Positions 24,433 through 31,326 of a DNA stretch of 64,000 bases are shown piece after piece (positions within the stretch are counted from its first letter, which is position 1; each line of letters opens with the position of its first letter). Source of the DNA: Lutispora saccharofermentans (lineage in GTDB: Bacteria; Bacillota; Clostridia; Lutisporales; Lutisporaceae); contig NZ_JAJEKE010000003.1 of assembly GCF_024363565.1 (NCBI RefSeq), forward strand, positions 248,001 to 312,000, written 5' to 3'. The translations under genes were made by a program, and so were the position numbers. Below the pieces are notes generated by a model that worked only from the letters and a program-made list of their open reading frames with translations, made no database searches and was not told where the DNA came from.

Positions 24433-25932
24433 CCTCCTGATTATCTTTCCGCTTTCCGTCTTGGGCAGCGCATCTATAAATTCTACAGCCTGGGGTGATG
24501 CAAAGGGTGAAACTCTGTTTCGCACCAGAGCCCGGTACTCCATCTGGAGCTGAGGCGTCGGCTCACAATTTTCCTTCAAAACCACGAATGCTTTCACTGC
24601 TTGGCCCATCAGCTTATCGGGGATACCTATTACGGCAACCTCTGCCACAGTAGAATGAGTCATCAATATGCTTTCGACTTCAAAGGGAGTCACCAGATGC
24701 CCTGCTGTGTTTATTACATCATCTTCCCGGCTCATATAGTAGAAATAACCCTCATCATCTCTATAAGCCAGGTCCCCGGTAATATACCAGTCGTTTTTAA
24801 ATCTGCTCAAATACTTTTCCCTATTCCCCCAATAATCCAAAAACATTGAAGGCCAGGAAGGCATCAGCGCCAGATGGCCTTTCCCTCCGGGAGGCAAGGG
24901 GTTGAAGCTGTCGTCAAGTATCTCCGCCTTTATATCCACCAGCACCTTGCCCATAGAATCATCGCCTTTTCTGGGGAAACTGCCGTCATAGCCGATGATT
25001 ATGCACCCTGTCTCCGTTTGAAACCATTGATTATGCACGGTCAAGCCCAGGTTTTCCTCAGCCCAGCGCCTTACCTCAGGATTTAAGGCCTCGCCGGCGC
25101 TGAATATTTTCTTCAAGCTTTCGAGCTTGAATGCCTTTGCTTTGGCCGGGTCCTCCCGCATCAGCATTCTGAGCAAAGTGGGAGCCGTATAGCAGATTTC
25201 TATATCATATTTGTCCAAAAGCCCCAACACTTGATTTACCCTGTACCCGGGCTCAGACACCAGAATATCTGCGCCTGTGCTGAGAGGTCCCAATATGCCG
25301 TAAGAGGTGCCGGTGACCCATGCCGGGTCCGCCGTAAACCAGCATTTGAGGCCGGGGCGCAAGCCTATGATATCCTTTGAAGTCTGCCAATGGCTGACTA
25401 TGGCGCCGTGGCGATGGACCGCCCCCTTGGGCTTTCCTGTGGTGCCTGATGTATAATGAATTATTGCATAATCCTCATCGGAGACCGGTACAGCTTGAAA
25501 ATCCGGCTCCATAGCAGCAAGCCTGCTTCTGAATCCGCCTTCTCTGTCTACCAGGATATGAGGCAAATCTCCAAGATTCTCTGCCAATCTGGATTCAGCT
25601 ACTATCAGCGAACCCTGGCAATCATCGAATCTTTCCTTTATGGCATCGGGGCCGAAGGAAGGAAAGAGGGGGCAGTAGATTGCTCCAAGCTTAAAAATGC
25701 CCAGAATAAAAAAGTAGGTTTCGGGGGAGCGCTCCAGATATATAAAAACCCTGTCACCCTTTTTTACTCCGAGGGAAAGCAGGAGATTGGCCGCCTTATT
25801 TGACATGACATCAAGCTCCATGTAGCTCCAGTTTTCCTCTCTGCCTTGCCGGTCCACATACAGCAGAGCCCTGTTATTCATATTTTCTGCGTTTTTATCA
25901 AATATGAAATCTGAAATATTGATAAAGATCAC
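24412..25932 (-). CDS. AMP-forming acyl-CoA-synthetase/ligase-like enzyme of a Dlt-like locus
   Basis: A 506-residue adenylate-forming enzyme. Adenylation signature YTSGTTGKPKG at 160-170, TGDLAYRDDEGYFYYMSREDD near the hinge, and the C-terminal catalytic Lys496 in KTESGKIIRR. The overall pattern resembles acetyl/acyl-CoA synthetases more than DltA. It follows the carrier-protein gene by six bases, so it probably loads an acyl group onto that carrier. The start used here, GTG at 25932, abuts the AGGAG site; a start a few codons later is possible. The last residues (LLASGC) are encoded by an interspersed D repeat. The acyl group is unknown. Confidence 0.85.
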   Translation of the reverse strand: MIFINISDFIFDKNAENMNNRALLYVDRQGREENWSYMELDVMSNKAANLLLSLGVKKGDRVFIYLERSPETYFFILGIFKLGAIYCPLFPSFGPDAIKERFDDCQGSLIVAESRLAENLGDLPHILVDREGGFRSRLAAMEPDFQAVPVSDEDYAIIHYTSGTTGKPKGAVHRHGAIVSHWQTSKDIIGLRPGLKCWFTADPAWVTGTSYGILGPLSTGADILVSEPGYRVNQVLGLLDKYDIEICYTAPTLLRMLMREDPAKAKAFKLESLKKIFSAGEALNPEVRRWAEENLGLTVHNQWFQTETGCIIIGYDGSFPRKGDDSMGKVLVDIKAEILDDSFNPLPPGGKGHLALMPSWPSMFLDYWGNREKYLSRFKNDWYITGDLAYRDDEGYFYYMSREDDVINTAGHLVTPFEVESILMTHSTVAEVAVIGIPDKLMGQAVKAFVVLKENCEPTPQLQMEYRALVRNRVSPFASPQAVEFIDALPKTESGKIIRRLLASGC

Positions 25933-25938
25933 TCCTTG

Positions 25939-26181
25939 CTACTCGTTGGCCTTTTCTTCCAACAAAGCAACGATTTTATCTATTGTATCAGCCTCTGCAT
26001 CCAATATCTCGTAATCCTCAACTCTGGTGCCGAAGGTGTTTTCCATGAAGAACACCAGCTCCAGGATTCCGAAGGAATCCACAAGGCCGCTGTTTATCAG
26101 CGATTCATTATAATCTAAGCTCTTCTTGCCCTTAATAATATTCTTTAACAAAAATTCCTTTATAGCTTCTTTTTTATCCAT
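25939..26181 (-). CDS. Acyl carrier protein (DltC-like)
   Basis: An 80-residue acidic carrier protein with the phosphopantetheine serine Ser36 in GLVDSFGILELV; the Asp-Ser-Phe-Gly form is that of DltC and specialised carriers rather than the fatty-acid ACP Asp-Ser-Leu. ATG at 26181 is preferred to the TTG nine bases upstream. It lies just ahead of the ligase gene and downstream of the MBOAT, as expected for the donor in a Dlt-type acyl transfer. Confidence 0.85.
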   Translation of the reverse strand: MDKKEAIKEFLLKNIIKGKKSLDYNESLINSGLVDSFGILELVFFMENTFGTRVEDYEILDAEADTIDKIVALLEEKANE

Positions 26182-26246
26182 TAAGCTCAACCTTTCTAAA
26201 ATTAATCGCGAGTGCCTGGACCTTCTCTGCAGTTCATATCACCTTA

Positions 26247-26372
26247 GTTGTTCTGACTGATAACGATTGCGAAAGCTCCGGCACTAAGAGTTTGTAAGCT
26301 TGCATAGGGTTGCGTCAAAACTAACAAACTCTAAGCCCCTTCACAATGCGCTCTTTTATCAGTCAGGCAGCA
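26247..26372 (-). repeat. Repeat family A, internally deleted copy (126 bp)
   Basis: Both ends of family A are present (GTTGTTCTGACTGATAA and TTATCAGTCAGGCAGCAG), but about 108 bp of the middle is gone, joined at GTCAAAACTAACAAACTC. It lies between the carrier-protein and microprotein genes, within an operon. Confidence 0.8.
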
Positions 26373-26404
26373 GGTTAAATTAGGTTACTGCAGTAAAATC
26401 AAAT

Positions 26405-26604
26405 ATAATTTCCCCTCCGTGTTAATCCGTGGAAAATTCAGTGCCTTCCGTGGTTCCCGTTCCCCCGTCCCCCAGGCCCCCAGCGGCCTACCCAAAATCC
26501 TGAGCTCTGAGTTCTGAACCCTGAGCTCTATTCTCAGACCCCAGCGGCATACTCAAAGCTAGAGGCCAGAGGCCAGCGGCTAGTAGCTGACCCATAAGGA
26601 ATAC
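26405..26604 (+). repeat. Repeat families C and D
   Basis: C motif (CTCCGTGTTAATCCGTGG, CCTTCCGTGGTTCCCG) then D words (CCTGAGCTCTGAGTTCTGAA, CAGAGGCCAGCGGCTAG). It ends with CATAAGGAATACC directly at the stop codon of the microprotein gene. Together with the family A copy it fills the 424-bp gap between the microprotein and carrier genes. Confidence 0.75.
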
Positions 26605-26605
26605 C

Positions 26606-26707
26606 CTAGAATCCAACATACTGAAATCCGGTGCCAAAGTTGCCGAAAGACAGCACCGCATATAGCATTATAAACAAAATTGCAGCTTTTATCCACTCAT
26701 TTTTCAT
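26606..26707 (-). CDS. DltX-like membrane microprotein with C-terminal FxYxxF
   Basis: A 33-residue gene on the minus strand: MKNEWIKAAILFIMLYAVLS, then FGNFGTGFQYVGF and stop. TTGGAG lies seven bases before the ATG. It has one transmembrane helix after a short charged N-terminus, and ends F-Q-Y-V-G-F. DltX proteins also have one helix and end in FxYxxF (recalled form FIYNEF), where the tyrosine is thought to accept the acyl group from DltB during transfer to teichoic acid. Lying next to an MBOAT, an SGNH transferase, a carrier and a ligase gene makes this assignment strong despite the size. Confidence 0.8.
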   Translation of the reverse strand: MKNEWIKAAILFIMLYAVLSFGNFGTGFQYVGF

Positions 26708-26894
26708 GATGATTCTCCAATCTAAAAATAAATGTATAGAAAAATATCACATACTTATTTTAACCTAAAGTATAGTTTAAAAGCAAAGCTTTAGAATTAG
26801 CAGTTAAAAGATAATAGCATGAAACGGGATGATTGGAATAGTGAGCGAATTAATGAGCGAATAATGAGCGGATTAAATGAACATGAAAAGCTCT

Positions 26895-27257
26895 GTGTCT
26901 TTGCGTTCCCCTATACGCCCATCCTTCCGTGCTAATCCGTGAAAAAATCCGTGCAAATCCGTGTTCTCCGCCCCCCAGGACCTCAGAGAAACACTAAATA
27001 CTCCAAAGCCCCACTAAAAAAGGGCACCGAATAAGCACCAAAAACCACTATATAACTAATAATGCAAAATAAATCCCTTCCGTGAAATTTAGTGAACCCT
27101 TCAGTGTCCTTCCGTGGTTTCCGTTCCCCCGTCTCCCAGGCCCCCAGCGTCCTACCCAAAATCCTGAGCTCTGAGCTCTGAATCCTGAGTTCTATGCTTA
27201 GACCTCAGAGCCCAACCCTAATCTAGAGGCTAGAAGCCAGCGGCCAGAAGCTTAATT
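26895..27257 (+). repeat. Repeat families C and D, multiple units
   Basis: Several C units (CGTGCTAATCCGTGAAAAA, CCGTGCAAATCCGTGTTCTC, CCGTGAAATTTAGTGAACCC) and D words (CCTGAGCTCTGAGCTCTGAA, CTAGAGGCTAGAAGCCAGCG). The last part encodes the C-terminus and stop codon of the MBOAT gene. The remaining 26708-26894 is AT-rich and shows no gene; the repeat separates the MBOAT and microprotein genes by 522 bp. Confidence 0.75.
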
Positions 27258-28519
27258 ACAATCTTTACCGCTGTGTCCCACCTATATATGAAGAACGCCC
27301 AGCCTATGCTGATGAACAAAAATGTCAAGGCCACACCGGCCCAATAAACGGCTTTGGACTCTGACATCCATCCCAGGAGCCTGTCTGAGCCGTATTTTTT
27401 CAGCATATCCGAATATATCCTATATAACGAAAGCCCTGCACCCTGGTAGAGACCCCATATCAAAAAGCTCATGGTGGACCCGTGCCAGATGCCTACTGCA
27501 GCCATGGTCACCAATTGGCAGACGGTATTGATAAGCCAGGGATGTCCCGGGCCCACCTTTCCCATCATAAGCTTGCCCAGAGGCATGAACAAGTATTCTC
27601 TCAGCCAGGAGGTCAGGGTCATATGCCAGTTCTGCCAGAAAAGCACCAAATTGGGCTTCAAATAAGGCTTGTTGAAATTCTCCGGCACCTTGAAGCCGAA
27701 GAGCCTTCCCAAACCTATTGCAATATCCGAATATCCGGAAAAATCATAATAAACCCTTATGGAATATAGGAAAAGCACAAGCCAAAGGATCGGCCTTGAT
27801 GCTTTCAAAATATCGGGAGCCAGAGCACCAATGAGAGAACCCGTCTTGTCGGCTATTATAAACTTCTTGAACAGTCCGGTGATGATGCGGGTGATGCCTG
27901 CATCCACATCCTCCTTGGCAAGCAGCGTACCTGATGCTTCGGATAAATTCTTTTTAAAGCGACCGTAGCGGTCTATGGGGCCTGCGGAAAAGGTGGGGAA
28001 GAAGAATATGAAAGCAAAGAAGCTCAATGGATCAAGCTCCTTTATCCTTCCCCTATGGGTATCTATCAAAACATGGAGAAATTTAAAAGTAAAATAGGAA
28101 ATTCCCAAAGCCTTTACCTGTATAAAGGTCGGCAGCTCATTTTTCAAAACCGGATATTTGAACAACGCCAGGGTACCCAGTGAAACTAAAATGCCCAAAT
28201 ATAAGAGCAGCTTTTTCAGCTTTTTATCCTTTATCTTAAGCAGCATCCTGGCGATTGCATATATGGCTATGGTCAAAGCCAATGTCAGCAAAGCGAACAC
28301 AGGATGGCCGTACACTGCAGCAAAAATAAATCCCCAGAGCACGAGCACTGCGGAAGCAGCGGGGACGGTTCTTTTTGCTTCTCCGGGAGAAGAAGAGCTG
28401 CCGCTTTTATTTCCCTTGCCGCGTTTGCAGCCGTAGTAAAGCAGAAGGCCCGCCGCCGTAAAAAGCACTATGGAATGTATAGGCAAAAACCTGATCAATA
28501 ATTTTATACTCTCTATCAA
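27230..28519 (-). CDS. MBOAT family O-acyltransferase (DltB/AlgI-like)
   Basis: A 429-residue polytopic membrane protein. MBOAT hallmarks: YDFSGYSDIAIGLGRLFGF, FWQNWHMTLTSWLREYLFMP and AVGIWHGSTMSFLIWGLYQG, with the catalytic His (about residue 346) in the last. Such proteins pass acyl groups across the membrane to surface polymers. The TTG at 28519 is preferred because the earlier GTG lies in the AGAGGTGA site. It follows the SGNH gene by 187 bp on the same strand. The C-terminus LLAAGF comes from a D repeat, so the natural end may have been altered. Confidence 0.9.
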   Translation of the reverse strand: MIESIKLLIRFLPIHSIVLFTAAGLLLYYGCKRGKGNKSGSSSSPGEAKRTVPAASAVLVLWGFIFAAVYGHPVFALLTLALTIAIYAIARMLLKIKDKKLKKLLLYLGILVSLGTLALFKYPVLKNELPTFIQVKALGISYFTFKFLHVLIDTHRGRIKELDPLSFFAFIFFFPTFSAGPIDRYGRFKKNLSEASGTLLAKEDVDAGITRIITGLFKKFIIADKTGSLIGALAPDILKASRPILWLVLFLYSIRVYYDFSGYSDIAIGLGRLFGFKVPENFNKPYLKPNLVLFWQNWHMTLTSWLREYLFMPLGKLMMGKVGPGHPWLINTVCQLVTMAAVGIWHGSTMSFLIWGLYQGAGLSLYRIYSDMLKKYGSDRLLGWMSESKAVYWAGVALTFLFISIGWAFFIYRWDTAVKIVIKLLAAGF

Positions 28520-28675
28520 TATAATCACCTCTTGCTATTGTGAAGGGGAACGGGGAACACTAAAATTTTTATATATTAAAGTTAAATGAAACCATTAATT
28601 TGAACTCTAGCGGAATAGACAAATGATAAAAGTCAGTAATTAAAAGCTACAGATTATCAATTAATAAATAAACTT

Positions 28676-28726
28676 CAGTGTTTTTCCGTGAAAAATTCCG
28701 TGTCTTTCAGTGGTTTCCGTCTCCCT
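28676..28726 (+). repeat. Repeat family C unit
   Basis: TTCAGTGTTTTTCCGTGAAA, ATTCCGTGTCTTTCAGTGG and TTTCCGTC run into the end of the SGNH gene. The 187-bp gap to the MBOAT gene (28520-28706) holds this and AT-rich sequence. Confidence 0.65.
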
Positions 28727-29777
28727 TTAATTCCGGAAACTTTTCTATAACAAAATCATACAGCTTATCTGTCACGATGCTGTCCCCTTTTTCCTTCAGA
28801 TGGCCTCCGTCAATGAAAAGCTCATCAGGCACCGCATCATTGAGGTCCAGCACCGGCACGCCGTAAGGCTCTGCCTGCTCCTTAATGACCTCAAGCAGTT
28901 TATCATAATATCCCGGCTCATACTTTTGCGCCAGGATGCCTTGGTTTATAGGGGCCACATAAATCATCATAGGAACATTCTCTTCCTTGACATGCTTGCA
29001 AACCTGACCTATGACATCAAAATACCTGGTGGACTCGCCAAAGGGGATGCCGTAGAATTTCTCCGTGATCTTTACATCTCCTATCTGGACCTTCATATGC
29101 CTGTCGTTGGGGTAGGGAAGAGGCGTGCCTGTGGCTTGGGCCTTGAGGCCCTTGATATACTCTGCATAAAATTCATTGTACCTGTGGAGGGGCACCAGAT
29201 TTCCCCTCAGCTCACGGGATATGAAATATGCATTTTCGTTGTTCATCTTCAATATATTTCCATAAGCCTTTGCCAGGCCGCCGCCCAGGCTCAAATCATA
29301 GCTCTCCTGAGAGGGGGGGAATACCCAATTTATCTCGGTATAGCTGCCTGCACCCATCTGCCATATGATCAGATCCGGCTTGTAGGCCGCTGCCTTTTTT
29401 ATGCGCTCCATAGCATATACGGACTTGGTGCCGCTGCTGCCGAAATTGAACACATTGGGCCTGCCGTCTTCGCCATATAGCTTTTTATCCAGAAGCCCTC
29501 CTATGGAATCCTCGTATTTCACATAGAAATCTTCCACAGTAGAGTCGCCGATCATTATGATATTTTTTTTATTGCCTTCAAGATACTTGTTTATCCAATG
29601 TCCCTTCATGGATAAATCCGGCATCCTGTCATATTTGAATAATCTGCTGTTATCCTGAAAAATAGTATAAAAGCTTCCGATATTGTTGTATATGTATTTG
29701 TTTATAGGCACAAAGATCAACAAATTGGCCAATATATATATGATTATCAACTTATATATGAGACTGAAACGCTTCAT
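28707..29777 (-). CDS. SGNH-type surface acyltransferase (DltD/AlgX-like)
   Basis: A 356-residue protein with an N-terminal membrane anchor (residues about 7-26) and an external SGNH fold. The nucleophile is Ser79 in MIGDSTVED; block II-like FGSSGTKSVYAM and the Asp323-x-x-His326 pair in FIDGGHLKEKG complete the catalytic set. DltD and AlgX act with MBOAT partners to acylate envelope polymers, and this gene is first of the locus. GGAGGTAAATAG before ATG fixes the start. Confidence 0.88.
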   Translation of the reverse strand: MKRFSLIYKLIIIYILANLLIFVPINKYIYNNIGSFYTIFQDNSRLFKYDRMPDLSMKGHWINKYLEGNKKNIIMIGDSTVEDFYVKYEDSIGGLLDKKLYGEDGRPNVFNFGSSGTKSVYAMERIKKAAAYKPDLIIWQMGAGSYTEINWVFPPSQESYDLSLGGGLAKAYGNILKMNNENAYFISRELRGNLVPLHRYNEFYAEYIKGLKAQATGTPLPYPNDRHMKVQIGDVKITEKFYGIPFGESTRYFDVIGQVCKHVKEENVPMMIYVAPINQGILAQKYEPGYYDKLLEVIKEQAEPYGVPVLDLNDAVPDELFIDGGHLKEKGDSIVTDKLYDFVIEKFPELKGDGNH

Positions 29778-29805
29778 CTATTTACCTCCGAATATTTGAA
29801 AGAAA

Positions 29806-30150
29806 TCAATTCCAATAAGCCAGCTTTAAAAACATATTTATGATTTTTACCTGCTCTGAAAACTCTGCATCAGATAATACGCCATGGTTTTTACCTATGA
29901 TGCCTCTAGACTCCAAACTCCATAGCATTGATTTAAGGTTTGGATAGTTATCTTTATTTTGTCCTACTACCCAAAGGAAATCTTCCAGCTTCTTATAATC
30001 CAAGCTGCTTTTCAATTTTTCATTTTCATATAATGATGGATCTAAGATTAACCTAAACGGCAGCATAACTTGATAACGATAATCTCCTGTGCCGTTTGGG
30101 ATAAAATCATTCATATACTTTTTATAGCTTTCGCATACTATTCTATACAT
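29806..30150 (-). CDS. Hypothetical protein paired with a nucleotidyltransferase
   Basis: A 114-residue soluble protein, rich in charged and aromatic residues (YKKYMNDFIPNGTGDYRYQV, LEDFLWVVGQNKDN). I do not recognise the family. Its start overlaps the end of the nucleotidyltransferase gene by eight bases, so the two are translationally coupled and probably act together. A toxin-antitoxin-like or accessory role is possible but not shown. Confidence 0.6.
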   Translation of the reverse strand: MYRIVCESYKKYMNDFIPNGTGDYRYQVMLPFRLILDPSLYENEKLKSSLDYKKLEDFLWVVGQNKDNYPNLKSMLWSLESRGIIGKNHGVLSDAEFSEQVKIINMFLKLAYWN

Positions 30151-30655
30151 TATATCTCTCCCTAAACACTGGCAGTTGTTTTATAAACTGACTTTTCTTT
30201 GACTCATACAAATCATTTCTGCTCAAAACCTCTAAAATTATTTTATTTATAAGCTCCTTATCGGCTACCTTAATAAGCCCGTCTAAATCCTCCAAATCTT
30301 TCTGCTGCAGCCTTATTATTTTGCTAACTATTATATCTTCTGCTGAAAGTATGTAGATGTTTAGATAATGAAAATTATTAAGCCTAATAGCTCTTTCCTT
30401 ATATGTAGGTGATATTATAGTGCTTTCATATTCCAATAAATCAAAGTCTCTTAATTGCACAAAGATCTTACCTAGCTTTGAAGGATAGTTTAGATCAATA
30501 AAATCGAAATCTCTTGTAGCCCTTTCTGTATAGCCCCCTAATATGCATGCGGACCCGCCTAAAAAATATATATCAAAAGGATCTATTTCAAATAATTGAG
30601 CTACCTTTTCCATATCTGAGATTTTGTTTTCTAATTGTTTCTTTATTTCCATCAT
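30143..30655 (-). CDS. Nucleotidyltransferase-fold protein (AbiEii/DUF6036 type)
   Basis: A 170-residue protein with the minimal nucleotidyltransferase pattern: LGGSACILGGYTERATRDFDFID gives Gly-Gly-Ser and, about ten residues later, Asp-Phe-Asp. Later SAEDIIVSKIIRLQQKDLEDLD matches the helix seen in AbiEii and DUF6036 proteins, which are often antitoxin/toxin or housekeeping accessory components. The start is uncertain: ATG at 30655 best fits the GGTGA site, with ATG 30658 and GTG 30664 also possible. It lies 24 bases from a family B repeat. Confidence 0.75.
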   Translation of the reverse strand: MMEIKKQLENKISDMEKVAQLFEIDPFDIYFLGGSACILGGYTERATRDFDFIDLNYPSKLGKIFVQLRDFDLLEYESTIISPTYKERAIRLNNFHYLNIYILSAEDIIVSKIIRLQQKDLEDLDGLIKVADKELINKIILEVLSRNDLYESKKSQFIKQLPVFRERYNV

Positions 30656-30678
30656 TATCACCACTTAACGGAATTATT

Positions 30679-30804
30679 GAACGAGACTTCATTCAGAGGG
30701 GGATGAGCCCCCGCTGAATGTTAGTCGAGTCCATACTGGACTTAGCCGCCCTTTGTCACATGCCGCCTATAAAGGCGGGGGACTTAGGGCGGGTTAGTTC
30801 AGTG
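30679..30804 (+). repeat. Repeat family B, copy 3
   Basis: 126 bp from GAACGAGACTTCATTCAG to GGGTTAGTTCAGTG, nearly identical in layout to the copy at 4490-4616. It is placed divergently ahead of the nucleotidyltransferase gene. Confidence 0.85.
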
Positions 30805-30836
30805 TTATAGCTATTATAGCATATTATAGTTTTTTG

Positions 30837-30864
30837 TTGATTAATAATTTGAGTTTGATATAAT
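30837..30864 (+). promoter_or_regulatory. Promoter of the antisense RNA
   Basis: TTGATT at 30837-30842, a 16-base spacer and TATAAT at 30859-30864. Confidence 0.75.
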
Positions 30865-30870
30865 AATAGT

Positions 30871-30955
30871 AAAGAGACCGCCACAAATGTGGTTGCCTCA
30901 CACGTGTTAATTTACTTCATCACACTGCAAGGGCAATTGCGGTGTGATTTTCTTT
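30871..30955 (+). ncRNA. Antitoxin RNA of a type I toxin system
   Basis: A transcript of about 85-90 nt expected from the promoter just upstream. It starts with a hairpin (GCCACAAATGTGGTTGC) and ends with the terminator ATCACACTGCAA with TTGCGGTGTGAT and a T run (about 30922-30960). It faces the 3' end of the toxin gene on the opposite strand, so the two RNAs overlap. Length and ends are inferred. Confidence 0.65.
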
Positions 30956-30960
30956 TTTTG

Positions 30961-31059
30961 CTACTTTCTCTTTGTAAAAATCGCTATTATCAAAGATAGC
31001 AAAGCCACTATGAATAACCCGAAAGTCAACATCAAAATCAACGCTTCGTATGTATTCAC
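30961..31059 (-). CDS. Holin-like type I toxin peptide
   Basis: A 32-residue peptide: NTYEALILMLTFGLFIVALL then SLIIAIFTKRK. The TYEAL opening, one membrane helix and Lys/Arg tail are those of the putative holin-like toxins of Firmicutes, related to TxpA/BsrG-type toxins that damage the membrane. The start codon is GTG, nine bases after AAGGAGG. A TATAAT on the minus strand (31122-31117) lies 60 bp upstream. The convergent RNA at 30871-30955 is its probable antitoxin. Confidence 0.82.
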   Translation of the reverse strand: MNTYEALILMLTFGLFIVALLSLIIAIFTKRK

Positions 31060-31236
31060 GCTTCACCACCTCCTTAGTAAAAGGAGGCAAACCACACCTG
31101 CAACGGTCTTACATGTATTATAGCATATTAGCGGCAAATAAACCTCCGTGAAAATCTGTGCTTTGCACCCTGAATTCTAATTTATATTTTATCAAATAGG
31201 TCCTCTTGATGCATTAAATTCTTATGACATCTATGG

Positions 31237-31242
31237 TATAAT
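31237..31242 (+). promoter_or_regulatory. -10 element ahead of the large IPT/TIG gene
   Basis: TATAAT 85 bp before the start codon, with only TTAAAT as a -35 at 17 bases. The 31060-31236 stretch holds the toxin leader and a fragment of repeat C (CCTCCGTGAAAATCTGTG); nothing else. Confidence 0.35.
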
Positions 31243-31326
31243 GTAAATATTTCCACTAAGAATTTTGGCTAAAAATGCCGAAATATAAATATAGGGTTTA
31301 GAACTTAAAACTAAGGAGTGAACAGC

